Assembly: GCA_014284505.1 (NCBI GenBank)
Contig: JAAFYY010000001.1
Span: 1,364,001 to 1,428,000, forward strand
Length of the DNA stretch: 64,000 nucleotides
Direction of reading: 5' to 3'
DNA from: Streptacidiphilus sp. 4-A2
GTDB taxonomy: Bacteria; Actinomycetota; Actinomycetes; Streptomycetales; Streptomycetaceae
Shown: positions 11,063 to 21,058 of the stretch, one piece after another
Numbering within the stretch: position 1 is the stretch's first letter
Layout of the letters: each line of letters starts with the position of its first letter
Made by a program: the position numbers and the translations under genes
Notes under the pieces: generated by a model
The model's input: the letters and a program-made list of their open reading frames with translations, nothing else
What the model was told of the DNA's origin: nothing
Databases searched by the model: none

Positions 11063-11104
11063 CATGCCGCCGCCGCTGGACTCCGTTCCGGCGGCGGCGG
11101 CATG
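11063..11104 (+). terminator. Stem-loop at the end of the CIS operon
   Basis: Inverted repeat with 17-nt arms (11063-11079 and 11088-11104), 8-nt loop, one G-T wobble, extremely G/C-rich with a GCCGCC/GGCGGC core. No T-run follows, which is usual for actinobacterial terminators. It lies 43 nt after the last CIS gene and 38 nt before def, so it probably separates the two units. Confidence 0.65.
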
Positions 11105-11141
11105 ATCGGGTGCAGGTGACCCGAAGGGAAGGGGTGGAACA

Positions 11142-11836
11142 GTGGCCGTACGGCATGACCACGGTCCGGGGCTCGACCGGCGGACCCGGGTACAGGGAGA
11201 GCCGGTGGCCACCTGCCCGGCGCTGCTGCCGCAGGCGGCGCGGGGCTCGGTGCGCCGGGTCACCGAGGTCGGCGAAGAGGTCTTGCACCGGCCGGCCCGG
11301 GCGGTGCGCGAGTTCGGCACGCCGGAACTGGCGCGGCTGGTCGACGACATGTTCCGCACCATGTACATCGCCGAGGGGCGGGCCTGGCCGCCAACCAGGT
11401 CGATGTCGACCTGCGGCTGTTTGTCTACGACTGCCTGGACGACGACGGGGTGCGGCATGTCGGGCACCTGGTCAACCCGGTGCTGGACGAGCCCGGCCCC
11501 GGGGAGCGCCGGCTGATCGAGGAGGACGAGGGCTGCCTGTCGGTGCCCGGCGCGGCGGTCCCCGTCGCCCGCACCGACCGGACCGTCGCCCGGGGCTTCG
11601 ACCAGGACGGGCATCCGCTGGTCATCGCGGGCACCGGCTACTTCGCGCGCTGCCTCCAGCACGAGACCGACCATCTGAACGGCGGGATCTACCTGGACCG
11701 GCTCTCCAGGCGCGACCGCAGGGAGGCCCTGCGGCAGCTGGCCGACCGGCGCGAGGAGGTCTTCGCCCGCCGGGCCGCGCGGGCCGCGGAACTTGGACGC
11801 CGCCACCGCCGCTGCCCCGGCCGTGAGGCGGGCTGA
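11142..11836 (+). CDS. def: Peptide deformylase
   Basis: Removes the N-formyl group from nascent proteins; metal-dependent cytosolic hydrolase. All three family motifs are present. Motif 1 (GxGLAANQ) straddles a frameshift: the sequence reads IAEGR, then in the next frame LAANQVDVDLRLFVYD, as expected if one base is lost near 11,380. Motif 2 is EGCLSVPG with the metal-binding Cys. Motif 3 is QHETDHLNG with two metal-binding His and the catalytic Glu. GTG start at 11142 with a purine-rich stretch upstream gives an N-terminal extension of about 35 residues before the LPQAARGSVRRV region, common in actinobacterial Def paralogues. It stands apart from the CIS operon, between two hairpins. Confidence 0.9.
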
Positions 11837-11887
11837 GCCGGAGGCCACCCGGTGCGGGGCCGCTCGCGGGCCCTGGACCACGGAAAC

Positions 11888-11919
11888 GGTGCCCCGTCTC
11901 CACGCGAAGACGGGGCACC
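11888..11919. terminator. Bidirectional terminator hairpin between convergent genes
   Basis: Perfect 12-bp inverted repeat, GGTGCCCCGTCT (11888-11899) and its complement (11908-11919), around an 8-nt loop. It lies between the 3' ends of def (+) and the COG4705-type gene (-), so it can serve both. Confidence 0.75.
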
Positions 11920-11970
11920 GGACGCGTCCGGGGGAGCGCACACCAACTATGTCATGGACGGGTCAATTCC

Positions 11971-12809
11971 TCAATTCCGACCATGCCTGCCCGAATCCGC
12001 CGAGGTCACCGCCACATCCCGGCGGGAGACCGTCAGATATCCGACGAAGCCCAGGATCGCGGCGAGCCACACCAGGCTGACCGGGCCGGTCTGCCAGCCG
12101 AGGCCGCCGCGGGCCGGGCTGACGGCCATCCAGTCGGCGAAGGAGGCGCCCAGCGGGCGGGTGACGATGTAGGCGAACCAGAACGCGGTGATCGGGTTCA
12201 GCCGCAGCCGCCAGTGCGCGAGGCCGGGGACCGCGAAGAGCAGCGCGAAGGCCACCCCGGAGGAGAAGTAGCCCAGGTGCAGCGTGGTCGCGGTCAGGTC
12301 GCCGGTCGCCGTGCCGAGCGCGAAGGTCGCCAGCACCGTCGCCCAGTAGAACAGTTCGCGGCGGCGGGTGCGGATGCTGTGGATCGACAGCGTCTTCTCG
12401 CTCAGATACCAGGCGCCGAGCACCACAGCCAGGACGACCAGGAAGAACGGCGCGGAGACCGCATAGGGGACGCCCAGCTTCACATGCAGCGAGTCGGCCG
12501 CCATGGTGCCGAAGACGCTGACCATGACCACCGCCGTCCAGTACACCCAGGCGATGTAGCGGCGGACCGACAGTTGCAGTGCCAGCGCGGCGGCGAAGGC
12601 CACCGCCCCGATGGCGACGGCCAGCACCGGATCCAGGTGCTGCGCCAGGAAGTCCGAGGTGGTCTCACCCATCCCGGTGGTGAGGATCTTGGTGATCCAG
12701 AAGTAGACGGTCACCTCCGGCACCTTGCTCAGCGCATGCCGTGCCGGAGCGGCCGACCGGCGGCGGCCGACCCGCCCGTAGTCGTACCGGTAGTCGTGCC
12801 TGTAGTCAT
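11971..12809 (-). CDS. COG4705-type integral membrane protein (DUF347-like repeats)
   Basis: About 275 residues and eight or so hydrophobic helices (for example AVAIGAVAFAAALALQLSV, WTAVVMVSVFGTMAADSL, APFFLVVLAVVLGAWYL). Sequence signatures such as KVPEVTVYFWITKILTTGMG, GETTSDFL, RRRELFYWATVLATFALGTA and NPITAFWFAYIVTRPLGASF match the uncharacterised membrane-anchored COG4705 family, whose function is unknown. The start is placed at ATG 12809 (MTTGTTTGTTTGG). The frame breaks once near 12,730, because a normal family N-terminus (MRALSKVPEVTVYF) is only obtained by restoring one base. If that frameshift were real, the only start in the downstream frame is near 12,723. Confidence 0.75.
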
Positions 12810-13220
12810 GGCGGAAGTCTCGCGGTCTCGTTCTCGTGGGTCGCGCGCATGCCCTCGGCGCGGAAGGAAGGACGGACAGGCTTTCCGGACAGCGGGCCTT
12901 TCAGGACGGTCAGGAGGGAAGGTTGGATATCTTCCAGAGCACGACCGCCTGCACCACGAAGAGCAGGGCTTCCGCACGGTCCAGGGTCTGCAGCCAGTGG
13001 CGTACGCGTCTCACCTGGCGACTCCTTGCTCCGTGTGCTCCCGCATGTGCGGTGTCCGACGAAACCACTGTCGCGGAACACACCTAACAGCGCGGTAACA
13101 GCCGACGCCCGCGGGGCTACCAGTTGTCATCGCCCGCCGGCCGGGCCGGTTTGCCGGATCAGCAAGACTCTTTGTCGAACAGCCGGGGCCCGGGGCAAGG
13201 TGTATCCGGAGGTGGTCACC
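12810..13220. other. Divergent intergenic region
   Basis: About 410 nt between the divergently read COG4705 gene and the methyltransferase. It contains only spurious frames. I see no convincing hairpin, repeat or promoter hexamer pair apart from the strong GGAGG at 13208-13212 serving the downstream gene. Confidence 0.5.
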
Positions 13221-13949
13221 TTGACCCGGAACACGCACGCCCACAGCCCGCAGACCCAGCAGCACCAGCACGAGGCGACCGCACACGGCGCGCACAGCGC
13301 ACACGGCGACGGCACCGACACGCCGGTGTTCGACCAGGCGTTCTGGGACGACCGCTACCGCTCGGCGCACTCCGTCTGGAGCGGCAGGCCCAATGCGCAC
13401 CTCATCAGTGAGGTCACCGGGCTCACCCCTGGCAGCGCGCTCGACATCGGCTGCGGCGAGGGCGCGGACGCGCTCTGGCTCGCGCAGCAGGGCTGGACGG
13501 TCACCGCGGTCGACCTGTCGGTGGTGGCGCTGGAGCGCGCCGCCGCCCGGGCCGCGGAGGCGGACCCGCAGGCCGCGGCGCGGATCACCTGGAAGCACGC
13601 GGACATCACCGAGTGGACCCCCGAGGCCGGGGCGTACGACCTGGTCAGCTCGCACTACATCCACGTCGTGCAGGAGCGGCGGGGCGAGCTGCACCAGCGG
13701 ATGGCGACGGCGGCCGCCCCCGGCGGCATCCTGCTGATCGTCGGCCACCACCCCTGGGACCAGGACACCACCATGCCGCGGCCGAGGGCAGCCGGGATCT
13801 TCTACACCGCCGAGGAGGTGGCGGCCCAACTCCCGGCGCAGGAATGGACGGTGCTGACCGAGGACGCCCGGGCGCAGGAGACGGTCGACCACGAGGGCCG
13901 TCCGGTCACCCTGCACGACGCGGTGCTCAAGGCCCGGCGCTCGGTCTGA
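13221..13949 (+). CDS. Class I SAM-dependent methyltransferase
   Basis: About 242 residues. A His-rich N-terminus (HAHSPQTQQHQHEATAHGAH) precedes a small-molecule methyltransferase core. Motif I is ALDIGCGEGADALWLA, motif II ends in VDLSVVALERA, and VQERRGELHQRMATAAAPGG marks motif III/post-III. It resembles Methyltransf_25 / TehB-like enzymes; FWDDRYRSAHSVWSGRPNAHL upstream of motif I is typical of that group. Substrate unknown. The TTG at 13221 is chosen because GGAGG sits 8 nt upstream; GTG 13212 would overlap that Shine-Dalgarno. Frame intact. The His-rich head could bind metal, but this is only a guess. Confidence 0.85.
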   Translation: MTRNTHAHSPQTQQHQHEATAHGAHSAHGDGTDTPVFDQAFWDDRYRSAHSVWSGRPNAHLISEVTGLTPGSALDIGCGEGADALWLAQQGWTVTAVDLSVVALERAAARAAEADPQAAARITWKHADITEWTPEAGAYDLVSSHYIHVVQERRGELHQRMATAAAPGGILLIVGHHPWDQDTTMPRPRAAGIFYTAEEVAAQLPAQEWTVLTEDARAQETVDHEGRPVTLHDAVLKARRSV

Positions 13950-14051
13950 GCGGGGCCGGGCGGGTCGGGGCCGCTGCTGTGGGGCTGCGGCCGGGCTGCG
14001 CCGGGCGGCGGCCGGGGCTCGGCGGGGCTGGGATTCCGGGCGGAGGCGTCG

Positions 14052-14057
14052 TAGGGT
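14052..14057 (+). promoter_or_regulatory. -10 element of a probable leaderless promoter
   Basis: TAGGGT, followed 7 nt later by the ATG of the leader ORF at 14065; this spacing places the transcription start at or next to the ATG. No good -35 is visible at the right distance. Confidence 0.45.
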
Positions 14058-14064
14058 GCAGGGC

Positions 14065-14100
14065 ATGCGCTACCTCGTGCTTCCGCCGCCCGCTCACTGA
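14065..14100 (+). CDS. Eleven-residue leader peptide upstream of the DMT exporter, with a Pro-Pro-Pro run
   Basis: The tiny ORF encodes MRYLVLPPPAH and stops at 14098-14100. It begins 7 nt after a TAGGGT -10 and ends inside a perfect 8-bp hairpin (14088-14095 with 14099-14106, loop ACT), so ribosome position on the last codons would decide whether the hairpin forms. A PPP run is a classical EF-P-dependent pause site. The transporter gene starts 110 nt downstream with its own AGGAG. This looks like a regulatory uORF/attenuator, but there is no independent evidence of translation. Confidence 0.4.
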   Translation: MRYLVLPPPAH

Positions 14101-14210
14101 GCGGGCCGCCATCGGCATAGGCACGCCGCCCCTCCGGGCGACGCGCTTCCTGGCTGTGCCCGCGTACGGAGTTCCCGACCGTCCGCCACAGCTCAGGAGA
14201 GCGCACCGTC

Positions 14211-15266
14211 ATGCCGAATCACTCTGCCCGCCCCGCCCTGCTGCCGGTCCGGCGCGGGCTGGTCCACCTCGCCCTCGCCGGAGTCGCCTGGGGCACCACC
14301 GGAGCCGCCGTCGACCTGGTCTTCCGTTCCAGCGACCTCGGCCCGGCCGCTGTCTCCTTCTGGCGGCTGCTCGGCGCCCTGGTCCTGCTGCTCGCCTTCC
14401 AGGCGCTGCGGGCGGCGGCCGGCGTCCGGGCCGGGCGGCCGCGCGCCGCCCGCGTCACACCCGCCCGGCCCAGGCTCGCCCGGGCACTGCTGCTGGGCGG
14501 CAGCGGCGTCGGCATGGCCGTCTTCCAGACCGGATACTTCGCCGCCGTCCGGGACACCGGGCTGGCCGTCGCCACCGTCGTCACCCTCGGCACCGGTCCG
14601 GTACTGACCGCGCTGGCCGGCCGGCTGCTGCTGCACGAGCGGATCGGGCGCACCGGGGCGGTGGCGGTGGCCGGGGCGCTGGCCGGCCTCGGTGTGCTGG
14701 TGCTCGGCAACCAGGCGGGCCAGGTGCGTCCGGCGGGCGTGGCCATGGCGCTGCTCTCCGCCGCCGCCTTCAGCGCGACCGCGCTGCTGGCGCGCTGGAC
14801 CGGACGCCACGGGACCGGCGAGTCCGCCATCACGCTGACCTCCTGGTCCTTCGGGCTGGCCGCGGTACTGCTGCTGCCGTTCGCCCTGCACCAGGGCCTG
14901 CTGCCGCACACCGCGCACCCGCTGCGGGTGCTGCTGCTGATGGCGTATGTCACGGCGGTGACCACCGCGCTGGCCTACCCGCTGTACTTCGCCGGGGTCG
15001 CCGTGGTGCGGGCGGCGACCGCGGCGACGGTGATGCTGCTCGAACCGGTCAGCGCGGCGCTGCTGGCAGTCACCCTGCTGGGTGAGCGGCTGACGGCGGC
15101 GACCTGCGCCGGGACGCTGATGCTGCTGTCGGCGGTGACCGGGCTGGCCGCGGCCGAGTCGCGGGTGGCGGGGGCCGCGGACGCCGCCGGTCCCGGGGAC
15201 GGTGCGGTCCCCGAAGCACCGGCCCCCGGCAGGGCGTTGCCCGACGGGGCCCGCCAGTCGGTCTAA
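14211..15266 (+). CDS. DMT-superfamily exporter (EamA family)
   Basis: 351 residues with ten predicted transmembrane helices in two EamA repeats: the first from [21 protein letters not shown], the second from [23 protein letters not shown]. Conserved features include [13 protein letters not shown] near the start and [24 protein letters not shown] near the end, the latter the typical EP-V/GE signature of metabolite exporters such as RhaT/YdcZ-like amino-acid or drug effluxers. Substrate cannot be told. ATG 14211 has AGGAG about 10 nt upstream. Frame intact. Probably regulated through the leader ORF/hairpin 110 nt upstream. Confidence 0.9.
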   Translation: MPNHSARPALLPVRRGLVHLALAGVAWGTTGAAVDLVFRSSDLGPAAVSFWRLLGALVLLLAFQALRAAAGVRAGRPRAARVTPARPRLARALLLGGSGVGMAVFQTGYFAAVRDTGLAVATVVTLGTGPVLTALAGRLLLHERIGRTGAVAVAGALAGLGVLVLGNQAGQVRPAGVAMALLSAAAFSATALLARWTGRHGTGESAITLTSWSFGLAAVLLLPFALHQGLLPHTAHPLRVLLLMAYVTAVTTALAYPLYFAGVAVVRAATAATVMLLEPVSAALLAVTLLGERLTAATCAGTLMLLSAVTGLAAAESRVAGAADAAGPGDGAVPEAPAPGRALPDGARQSV

Positions 15267-15314
15267 CGTGGGGGAGTCCGGGAGATGCCGGGACGGTGAA
15301 CGGAGCGTCAGCGC

Positions 15315-16891
15315 GTGGACGACAGAGACGACAGGGGCGGCGCCGGGGTGCGCCGGCGGCGGTTCCTGGGCGCGGCCGCGGCGGCCGGTGCGGGCGTGGC
15401 CGGCCTCGGCGCGCTGGCCGGCTGCGACTCACCGGCCTCCGGGCCGGGCGCCGGCACCGCCTCCGACGACGCCGGAAAGGCCGTGCGGACCGGCTCGCTG
15501 ACGGCGCAGCAGCGCGAGCAGGCCCTCCCCGGCGACGCCGGCTGGCGGCTCGGGAAGACCGGCCCGCAGGAGGCCGTCGAGGGCTACACCGACCAGGTCA
15601 GCGTCGAGCGCGGGGAGCACTTCGCGCTGCATGCCTCCACCACCGCGCCGGGCTTCACCGTCTCGGCGTACCGGATCGGCTGGTACGGCGGCGACCAGGC
15701 GCGGCTGGTGTGGCGGTCGGGGCGGATCGCAGGCCGGTTGCAGCAGCCCGCGGGCGGCCCGGCCGGGGCCACCCGGACCGTCTCCACCGGCTGGGAGCCC
15801 ACGGTCGGTATCGACACCGCCGACTGGCCGGAGGGCGCGTATCTGCTGCGGCTGGACGCCGAGAACGGGTTCCAGCGGTATGTGCCGATGATCGTCAGGT
15901 CCACCGGCGCGGCCGGGCGGACGCTGCTGATGCACGGCGCGGCGACCTGGCAGGCATACAACGTGTGGGGCGGCTACAGCCTCTACCAGGGCGAGAGCGG
16001 CAGTTACGCCGGCCGGTCGCTGGCGGTGTCCTTCGACCGGCCGTACGACGGCACCGGCGCGGACAAGTTCCTGGTGTACGAGCGGGCGCTGGTGGTGCTC
16101 GCCGAGCGGCTGGGCCTCCCGCTGGCGTACACCACCGGTCTGGACGTGCACCGGCAGCCGCAGGTGCTGCACGGCGCGACCACGCTGCTCTCGCTCGGGC
16201 ACGACGAGTACTGGACGCCGCAGCAGCGGGCCTCCGTCACGGCGGCTCGTGACGCGGGCACCAATATCGCCTTCCTGGGCGCGAACACCTGCTTCCGCCG
16301 GATCCGGATCGAGGACGGCGCGCGCACCGTGGTCTGCTACAAGACCGACTTCCGGGACGACCCGCTCTACGGCAGGGACGACCCGGCGGTCACCACCGAC
16401 TTCCGGGCCGAGCCCAGCCCCGATCCGGAATCCTCGCTGACCGGGTGATCTACGAGGGCTATCCGACCGACGCGCCCTATGTGGTGCACGCCGCCGACCA
16501 CTGGCTCTACGCGGGCACCGGGGTGCGCGCCGGGGACTCCTTCCCGCATCTGATCGGGGTGGAGTACGACCGGGTGACCCGGGCGAGCCGACCCCGCGGC
16601 CGATCGAGATCCTGGCCCATTCGCCGCTGGTCTGCGAGGGCAGGCCCAGCCATTCCGACTCCGCGTACTACACGGTGCCGAGCGGTGCCGGGGTGTTCGC
16701 CTCCGGGACGATGCGGTGGGTGGAGGGTCTGATTGGCGGGCACCCACGACGACTGGGGCGACCACGGATGGACGCCCGCCGGCGCGTTCGTCACCCGGGC
16801 GACGGAGAACCTGCTCACCGCGTTCGCCAGGGGCCCGGCGGGCCGCACTCTGCCGGCCCCGCAGGACAATGTGGCGGCGGTGTACGGCTGA
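15315..16891 (+). CDS. Tat-exported lipoprotein with N,N-dimethylformamidase-beta-like domain
   Basis: About 525 residues. The N-terminus has a twin-arginine motif (RRRFLG), a hydrophobic stretch and a lipobox (LAGC), so the protein should be folded in the cytosol, exported by Tat and lipidated. The mature part matches the DMFA2 C-terminal domain family: YRIGWYGGDQARLVW, WQAYNVWGGYSLY, LGHDEYWTPQQRASVTAARD and FLGANTCFRRIRIE; the catalytic chemistry of these exported members is unproven. GTG start at 15315. Frameshifts near 16,440, 16,590 and 16,740 split the C-terminal third; rejoined segments (IYEGYPTDAPYVV, EILAHSPLVCEG, DDWGDHGWTPAGAFVTRATE) follow the family order to the TGA at 16,889-16,891. 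Confidence 0.78.
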
Positions 16892-16956
16892 GAGCGGTGC
16901 TCCGGCCCTGGAGCACCGCTCTGCGGCGGTGCTCCGGAGCACCGCTCTGCCGCCGA

Positions 16957-18140
16957 TCACATCGAGAGCGCCGCTCTCCGCTGCGGTCCGGCCGCAGTTG
17001 GCGCGGGGTTCGACGGCTGTGGCTGGGGCTGCGGCTGCGGCTCGACCAGGAAGAACCCGAGCGCCAGGCCCGTCAGCGGGACCAGGCACAGCACCGCGAA
17101 CACCCCCTGCGGTCCCTGGCTGTCCGCCAGCAGGCCGAAGACCGGTGCGATCAGGCCGCCGATGCTGACGGCCAGTCCGAGGGTCACCCCGGCGGCCGTG
17201 CCGGGGCGGTTCGGCAGGTAGTCCTGGCCGAGCTTCACCAGCACCGCGAACGGGATGTTCAGCGCCACCCCGGTCAGCAGCGCGAAGAGCAACGGCGCCG
17301 CGCTGCCGGGCAGGAAGCGCAGCCCCGCCAGCATCGGGACCACCAGCACCGCGCCGAACTGCACGGTGCGCACCATCCCGATCCGGTCCGCGATCCGCCC
17401 GCCCAGCAGCGTGCCGAGGACTCCCCCGCCGAGGAAGACCGCCAGCGCGGTCCCGGCCAGGGCGCGGGACGCGTGCAGATGCCGGATCCAGTACAGCTCG
17501 ACAAAGGTGTTGATGCCGAAGAACACCATGGACCGGATCACCTCGACGCCGGTGAGCACCAGGAACGGCCCCCAGCGGTCGGTGCCGGTGCGCGGCGGCC
17601 GGGCGGCGGCCAGCGCGCTGTGCCGGTGCCGGTTGCGGTGCAGCAGATAGGCCACGAGCACGGCGGGCGGGATGAACAGCGCGTCGCGCCCACGCCCCAG
17701 GCGACCAGTGCCGGGGTCGCCAGCACCGGTGCCAGGAAGAAGCCGACACTGCCGCCGGCCGCGAAGACGCTCATGGCCCCGGCGCTGTCACCGGCCGCCT
17801 CCCGCGCCGCTTTGCCCGCCGCCGGGTGGAACGCGGCCACGCCCAGACCGGAGACCAGGATCAGCGTCCAGACCACGGCATAGGGCTGGAACAGGCCGGA
17901 CAGCCCGAGACCGATGCCCGCGAGCGCCACCCCGGCCCCCGCCAGCCAGCCCCAGCGGACCCGGTCCACCAGCACACCCAGGAACGGCTGCGGCACCGAA
18001 CTGCCCAGCGTCGCAGCCAGGGTGAGCCCGGCCGCCGCCACATATCCGTAGTGCCGGTCCAGGACGAAGTACGGCACGCTCGCCGGAACCAGGCCCTGGT
18101 AGAGGTCGTCCACCGCATGCGCCACGCCCCACAGCCGCAT
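16957..18140 (-). CDS. MFS efflux transporter, fosmidomycin-resistance (Fsr) type
   Basis: About 395 residues and twelve predicted helices. The start LWGVAHAVDDLYQGLVPASV with the HAxxDxxxG element is the hallmark of the Fsr subgroup of MFS drug exporters. Other segments: PQPFLGVLVDRVRWGWL, GLGVAAFHPAAGKAAREAAG, GTLLGGRIADRIGMVRTVQF and a Pro/Gln-rich tail (EPQPQPQPQPSNPAP). One base is missing around 17,690, where the frame changes between ATPALVAWG and LVAYLLHRNRHRHSAL. Start taken at ATG 18140; an upstream extension is possible but not family-like. Divergent from the AraC gene 277 nt away, which is its likely regulator. Confidence 0.85.
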
Positions 18141-18403
18141 CCGCCGCCAGGTGGACGGTTCGGCCCCGCCTCGGGCCCGTCCCGGACCCCGCCCCGCCCG
18201 CTCGACGCCACGTCCGGGTGCTGTTGTGCCACGTCCACGTGCTGTGCCCGGCCCGGATGCCGGGTCACCTTCGGGTGAAGGCTGCCACCCTGCGCCGCCG
18301 GCGCCGCGACCCCGCCGGTCCGCTGCTCCCTGTCACTCATTTCCGCTCCCCGGATCCGCTCATGGCTCCAGCTTCGCGAGCCGGCCACCCTGCGGACTAC
18401 CGG

Positions 18404-18409
18404 TATCCT
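18404..18409 (+). promoter_or_regulatory. -10 element, probable leaderless promoter of the AraC gene
   Basis: TATCCT ends 8 nt before the GTG at 18418. The absence of a Shine-Dalgarno upstream of that GTG fits a leaderless transcript. Confidence 0.45.
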
Positions 18410-18417
18410 GCCGACTT

Positions 18418-19164
18418 GTGCCGGTGAACCGCCATCCTCTCCTCGGGCCCACCCTCGCCTCGCTCGCCCACCGGGAGCGTGTCGAGTGGCACGACCACGC
18501 CGATCACCAGCTGATCCATCCGAGCGCCGGGGTGCTGCGGGTGTCCACCCCGATCGGCAGCTGGGTGGTACCGCCGCACCGCGCGGTGTGGATCCCGGCG
18601 ACCGTGCCGCACGCCCACCAGGCGCACGGGCCCACCGAGATGCGGACGCTGGTGTTCGCCGAGACCGTCAACCCGCTGCGGCTGGACCGGCCCACCGTGC
18701 TCGCGGTCTCGCCGCTGCTGCGCGAGGTGATCGTCAGCCTGACCGGGGACGAGGGGCTGACCGCGGCGCAGCGGGGCAATCTGGAGCGGGTCGCGCTGGA
18801 CCAGCTGCGCCGGGTGGAGGCGCTGCCGCTGTGGCTGCCCTCGGCGCACGACCCCAGGCTGCGCGACATCGACGCCATCCTCACCGGGGACCCGGCGGAC
18901 CAGCGCACCCTGGCCCAGCTCGGCGCGGCCGTGGGCGCGTCGGAGCGCACCCTCAGCCGGCTCTTCCGCGCCGAGACCGGGATGACTTTCCCGCAGTGGC
19001 GCACCCAGCTGCGGCTGCACCACTCACTCACCCTGCTGGCCACCGGCGGCGCGGTCACCAGCGTCGCCACCGCCTGCGGCTACAGCAGTTCCAGCGCCTT
19101 CATCGAGGCGTTCCGGCACGCCTTCGGCGAGACCCCGGGCAGGTACGGGCGGCCCGGCGGCTGA
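18418..19164 (+). CDS. AraC-family transcriptional regulator
   Basis: 248 residues. The N-terminal cupin-like sensing domain (VEWHDHADHQLIHPSAGVLR, VVPPHRAVWIPATVPHAHQ) has several His residues suited to metal or ligand binding. The C-terminal double helix-turn-helix runs from QRTLAQLGAAVGASERTLSR through MTFPQWRTQLRLHHSLTLLA to VTSVATACGYSSSSAFIEAF and the final GETPGRYG, the standard AraC signature. GTG start 18418 is favoured by the TATCCT element 8 nt upstream. Divergent from the Fsr-type MFS gene; this regulator/pump pairing is common, so control of the pump is likely. Frame intact. Confidence 0.9.
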   Translation: MPVNRHPLLGPTLASLAHRERVEWHDHADHQLIHPSAGVLRVSTPIGSWVVPPHRAVWIPATVPHAHQAHGPTEMRTLVFAETVNPLRLDRPTVLAVSPLLREVIVSLTGDEGLTAAQRGNLERVALDQLRRVEALPLWLPSAHDPRLRDIDAILTGDPADQRTLAQLGAAVGASERTLSRLFRAETGMTFPQWRTQLRLHHSLTLLATGGAVTSVATACGYSSSSAFIEAFRHAFGETPGRYGRPGG

Positions 19165-19201
19165 CCCGCCGCCGGACCGTGGGCCCCGGACCCCGTGCTC
19201 C

Positions 19202-19236
19202 GGGACCTGGGGCCTGGGACCTGGGGCCTGGGACTG
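19202..19236. repeat. 14-bp tandem repeat
   Basis: About 2.4 copies of GGGACCTGGGGCCT downstream of the AraC stop and before the convergent lepB end. It may act as or near a terminator; no perfect long hairpin is seen. Confidence 0.55.
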
Positions 19237-19256
19237 GGCGCCGCCGGGCGACCGGT

Positions 19257-20142
19257 TCAGCGGCGGTTGCGGCGGCGCCTGCGGTACCAGAGCGACACCG
19301 GGAGCACCAGCGCCGCGCCGTCCGCCGCGGCGGGCAGCGCCGCCGACGAGAGCCCGCTCTGGTGGAAGGTCGACGGGACCGACAGCACCGCCCAGTGGCT
19401 GATCGGCCAAGCCACCACGAACGCCCGGCCGACCACGTCCTTCACCGGCACAAAGCCGCCGCCGTTGTTCTGCTGGCGCTGGTAGCGGGAGTCCGCCGAG
19501 TCGTTGCGGTGGTCCCCCATCACCCACAGGTCGCCCTTGGGCACGGTCACCGTGCCGGCCGGGTAGTTGTTGCAGGGGTGGAGCCCGGGTAGATGTAGGG
19601 CTCGTTCAGGGCAACCCCGTTGACCGAGACCGGTGCCCCGTACTTGCAGGTGACCGTGTCGCCGCCGACCGCGATCACCCGCTTGATCAGGTCCTGGTCG
19701 CTGGCGGAGGGCATCAGCCCGATCGTGCTCAGCACCGACTGGAAGTCGCGGACCACCGGGTTGCTCGACGGCGCCGGGATGTCCTCGCCGTTGAGCCAGT
19801 TCCCCGGGTCCTTGAAGACGATCACCTGCCCGCGCTGCGGAGTGGCCCCGAACCAGGGGCTGAGCTTGTCCACCAGCACCCGGTCCCCGGTTGCAGCGTG
19901 TTCTGCATGGACTGCGAGGGGATGTAGAACGCCTGGACGAAGAAGGTCTTGATGATCAGGGCCAGCACGATCGCGGCCACGACCAGCAGCGGCACCTCCT
20001 TCCAGAACGGACGCTGCTTGCGGGCCGGGGCCGCCGCTGTCCCCGTCCCGCCGCCGGGCGTCCGGCCCCGCGTGTCACCGTCCGCCAGCAAGGCGTCGGC
20101 CACGCTCTCCCCCGTTGCCGCTTCCCCAGCCGAATCGTCCAT
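19257..20142 (-). CDS. lepB: Signal peptidase I
   Basis: About 295 residues. A long acidic/Gly-rich cytosolic N-terminus (MDDSAGEAATGESVADALLA) precedes a transmembrane helix (VPLLVVAAIVLALIIKTFFV). Box B FYIPSQSMQNTL holds the catalytic Ser, LIKRVIAVGGDTV the catalytic Lys, and box E reads GDHRNDSADSR. A second hydrophobic segment near the C-terminus and an Arg-rich tail (WYRRRRRNRR) are typical of Streptomyces Sip paralogues. It cleaves Sec signal peptides. Frame breaks occur near 19,885 (after QPGTG) and 19,575. Start taken at ATG 20142; the upstream open frame has no family match. Confidence 0.88.
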
Positions 20143-20287
20143 CCCACCGCTCCCTGTCAGGTCCGTGAAGATCGCCCTCACGCCCACGTGAAGATCGCCC
20201 CCACGCACACAACGAACGGTAGTTCCCGTAGCTGTGCGGCTGACCAGGGCCCCTGCATCCGGGGGCGCTCCGGTCGGCCCGGAACTC

Positions 20288-21058
20288 TCAGGGAACTCTT
20301 GAACTGCCGCCCGCCGGACGGGGCCGGCGGGCCCGCAGGACGCAGTCGCCGCACAGCGCCGGGGCCGCACCCGGGGGTGCGGCCCGGTAGATCAGGCAGC
20401 AGCTGCGGCGCCGGAACCGGCCGGACCGGTCCAGGTCGGCGGCCCCGGCCAGCAGTGGATGCCGCAGCAGCAGCGCGGCGACCGCCCGGCCCCGTCCGAC
20501 CGATTCCGCCGACAGCCCCGGCGCGGAGGCCAGCACGGTGACCGCGCCGACCAGCGCGGAGGCGGCATTGCCCGCCAGCACCCGCTCGGACACCGACACG
20601 GCCGGACCGCCTCGGCCAGCTCCCGCACCGGCCCCTCCAGCAGCACCGAACCCAGCAGCGGGGCGAGCCCGGCGGGGTCGCCAGGCCCCTGCGGCAGCGG
20701 GGCCGCGGGCAGCGAGAGCGGGAACATGCCGCCGGGGAGCGGCTGCCAGCGGGCGGATTCCAGGCCCACCGGCAGCACCTCGCCCAGCAGCGGCGGCGGC
20801 GGCCAGGGCCGGTGACACCAGCCTGGCGACCAGGCCGAGATGGGTCACCGACGCGGCCACCCGCAGCTCCACCGCCTCCGCCGGACGGCCGCCCGCCAGC
20901 TGCGCCCGGACCCCCCGCACCCGGCGCGCCAGCACCGCCGGGTCGGCGGCCAGCTCGCGCATCGGGCGCCAGGGTCCGCGCGGTGCGGAACCGGGTTCAT
21001 GGGTCTCGAAGGCGAAGAACGGCCCGAGGGCCGCGACCTGGTCGAGCCGACCGTTCAC
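20288..21058 (-). CDS. FhuF-like (2Fe-2S) protein
   Basis: About 255 residues. The C-terminus RRSCCLIYRAAPPGA...LCGDCVL is the unusual C-C-x10-C-x2-C iron-sulfur motif of FhuF-type siderophore-iron reductases, implying a role in releasing iron from ferric siderophores. The N-terminal part (VNGRLDQVAALGPFFAFETH) and the middle (VSVSERVLAGNAASALVGAV) match actinobacterial members. The GTG at 21058 is chosen because AGGAGGAGG lies about 7 nt upstream; the in-frame ATG at 21097 would ignore that site. Two frameshifts, near 20,815 and 20,600, are needed to keep the conserved middle (EVLPVGLESARWQPLPGGMF) in frame. Confidence 0.8.
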   Translation of the reverse strand: MNGRLDQVAALGPFFAFETHEPGSAPRGPWRPMRELAADPAVLARRVRGVRAQLAGGRPAEAVELRVAASVTHLGLVARLVSPALAAAAAAGRGAAGGPGIRPLAAAPRRHVPALAARGPAAAGAWRPRRARPAAGFGAAGGAGAGAGRGGPAVSVSERVLAGNAASALVGAVTVLASAPGLSAESVGRGRAVAALLLRHPLLAGAADLDRSGRFRRRSCCLIYRAAPPGAAPALCGDCVLRARRPRPAGGSSRVP

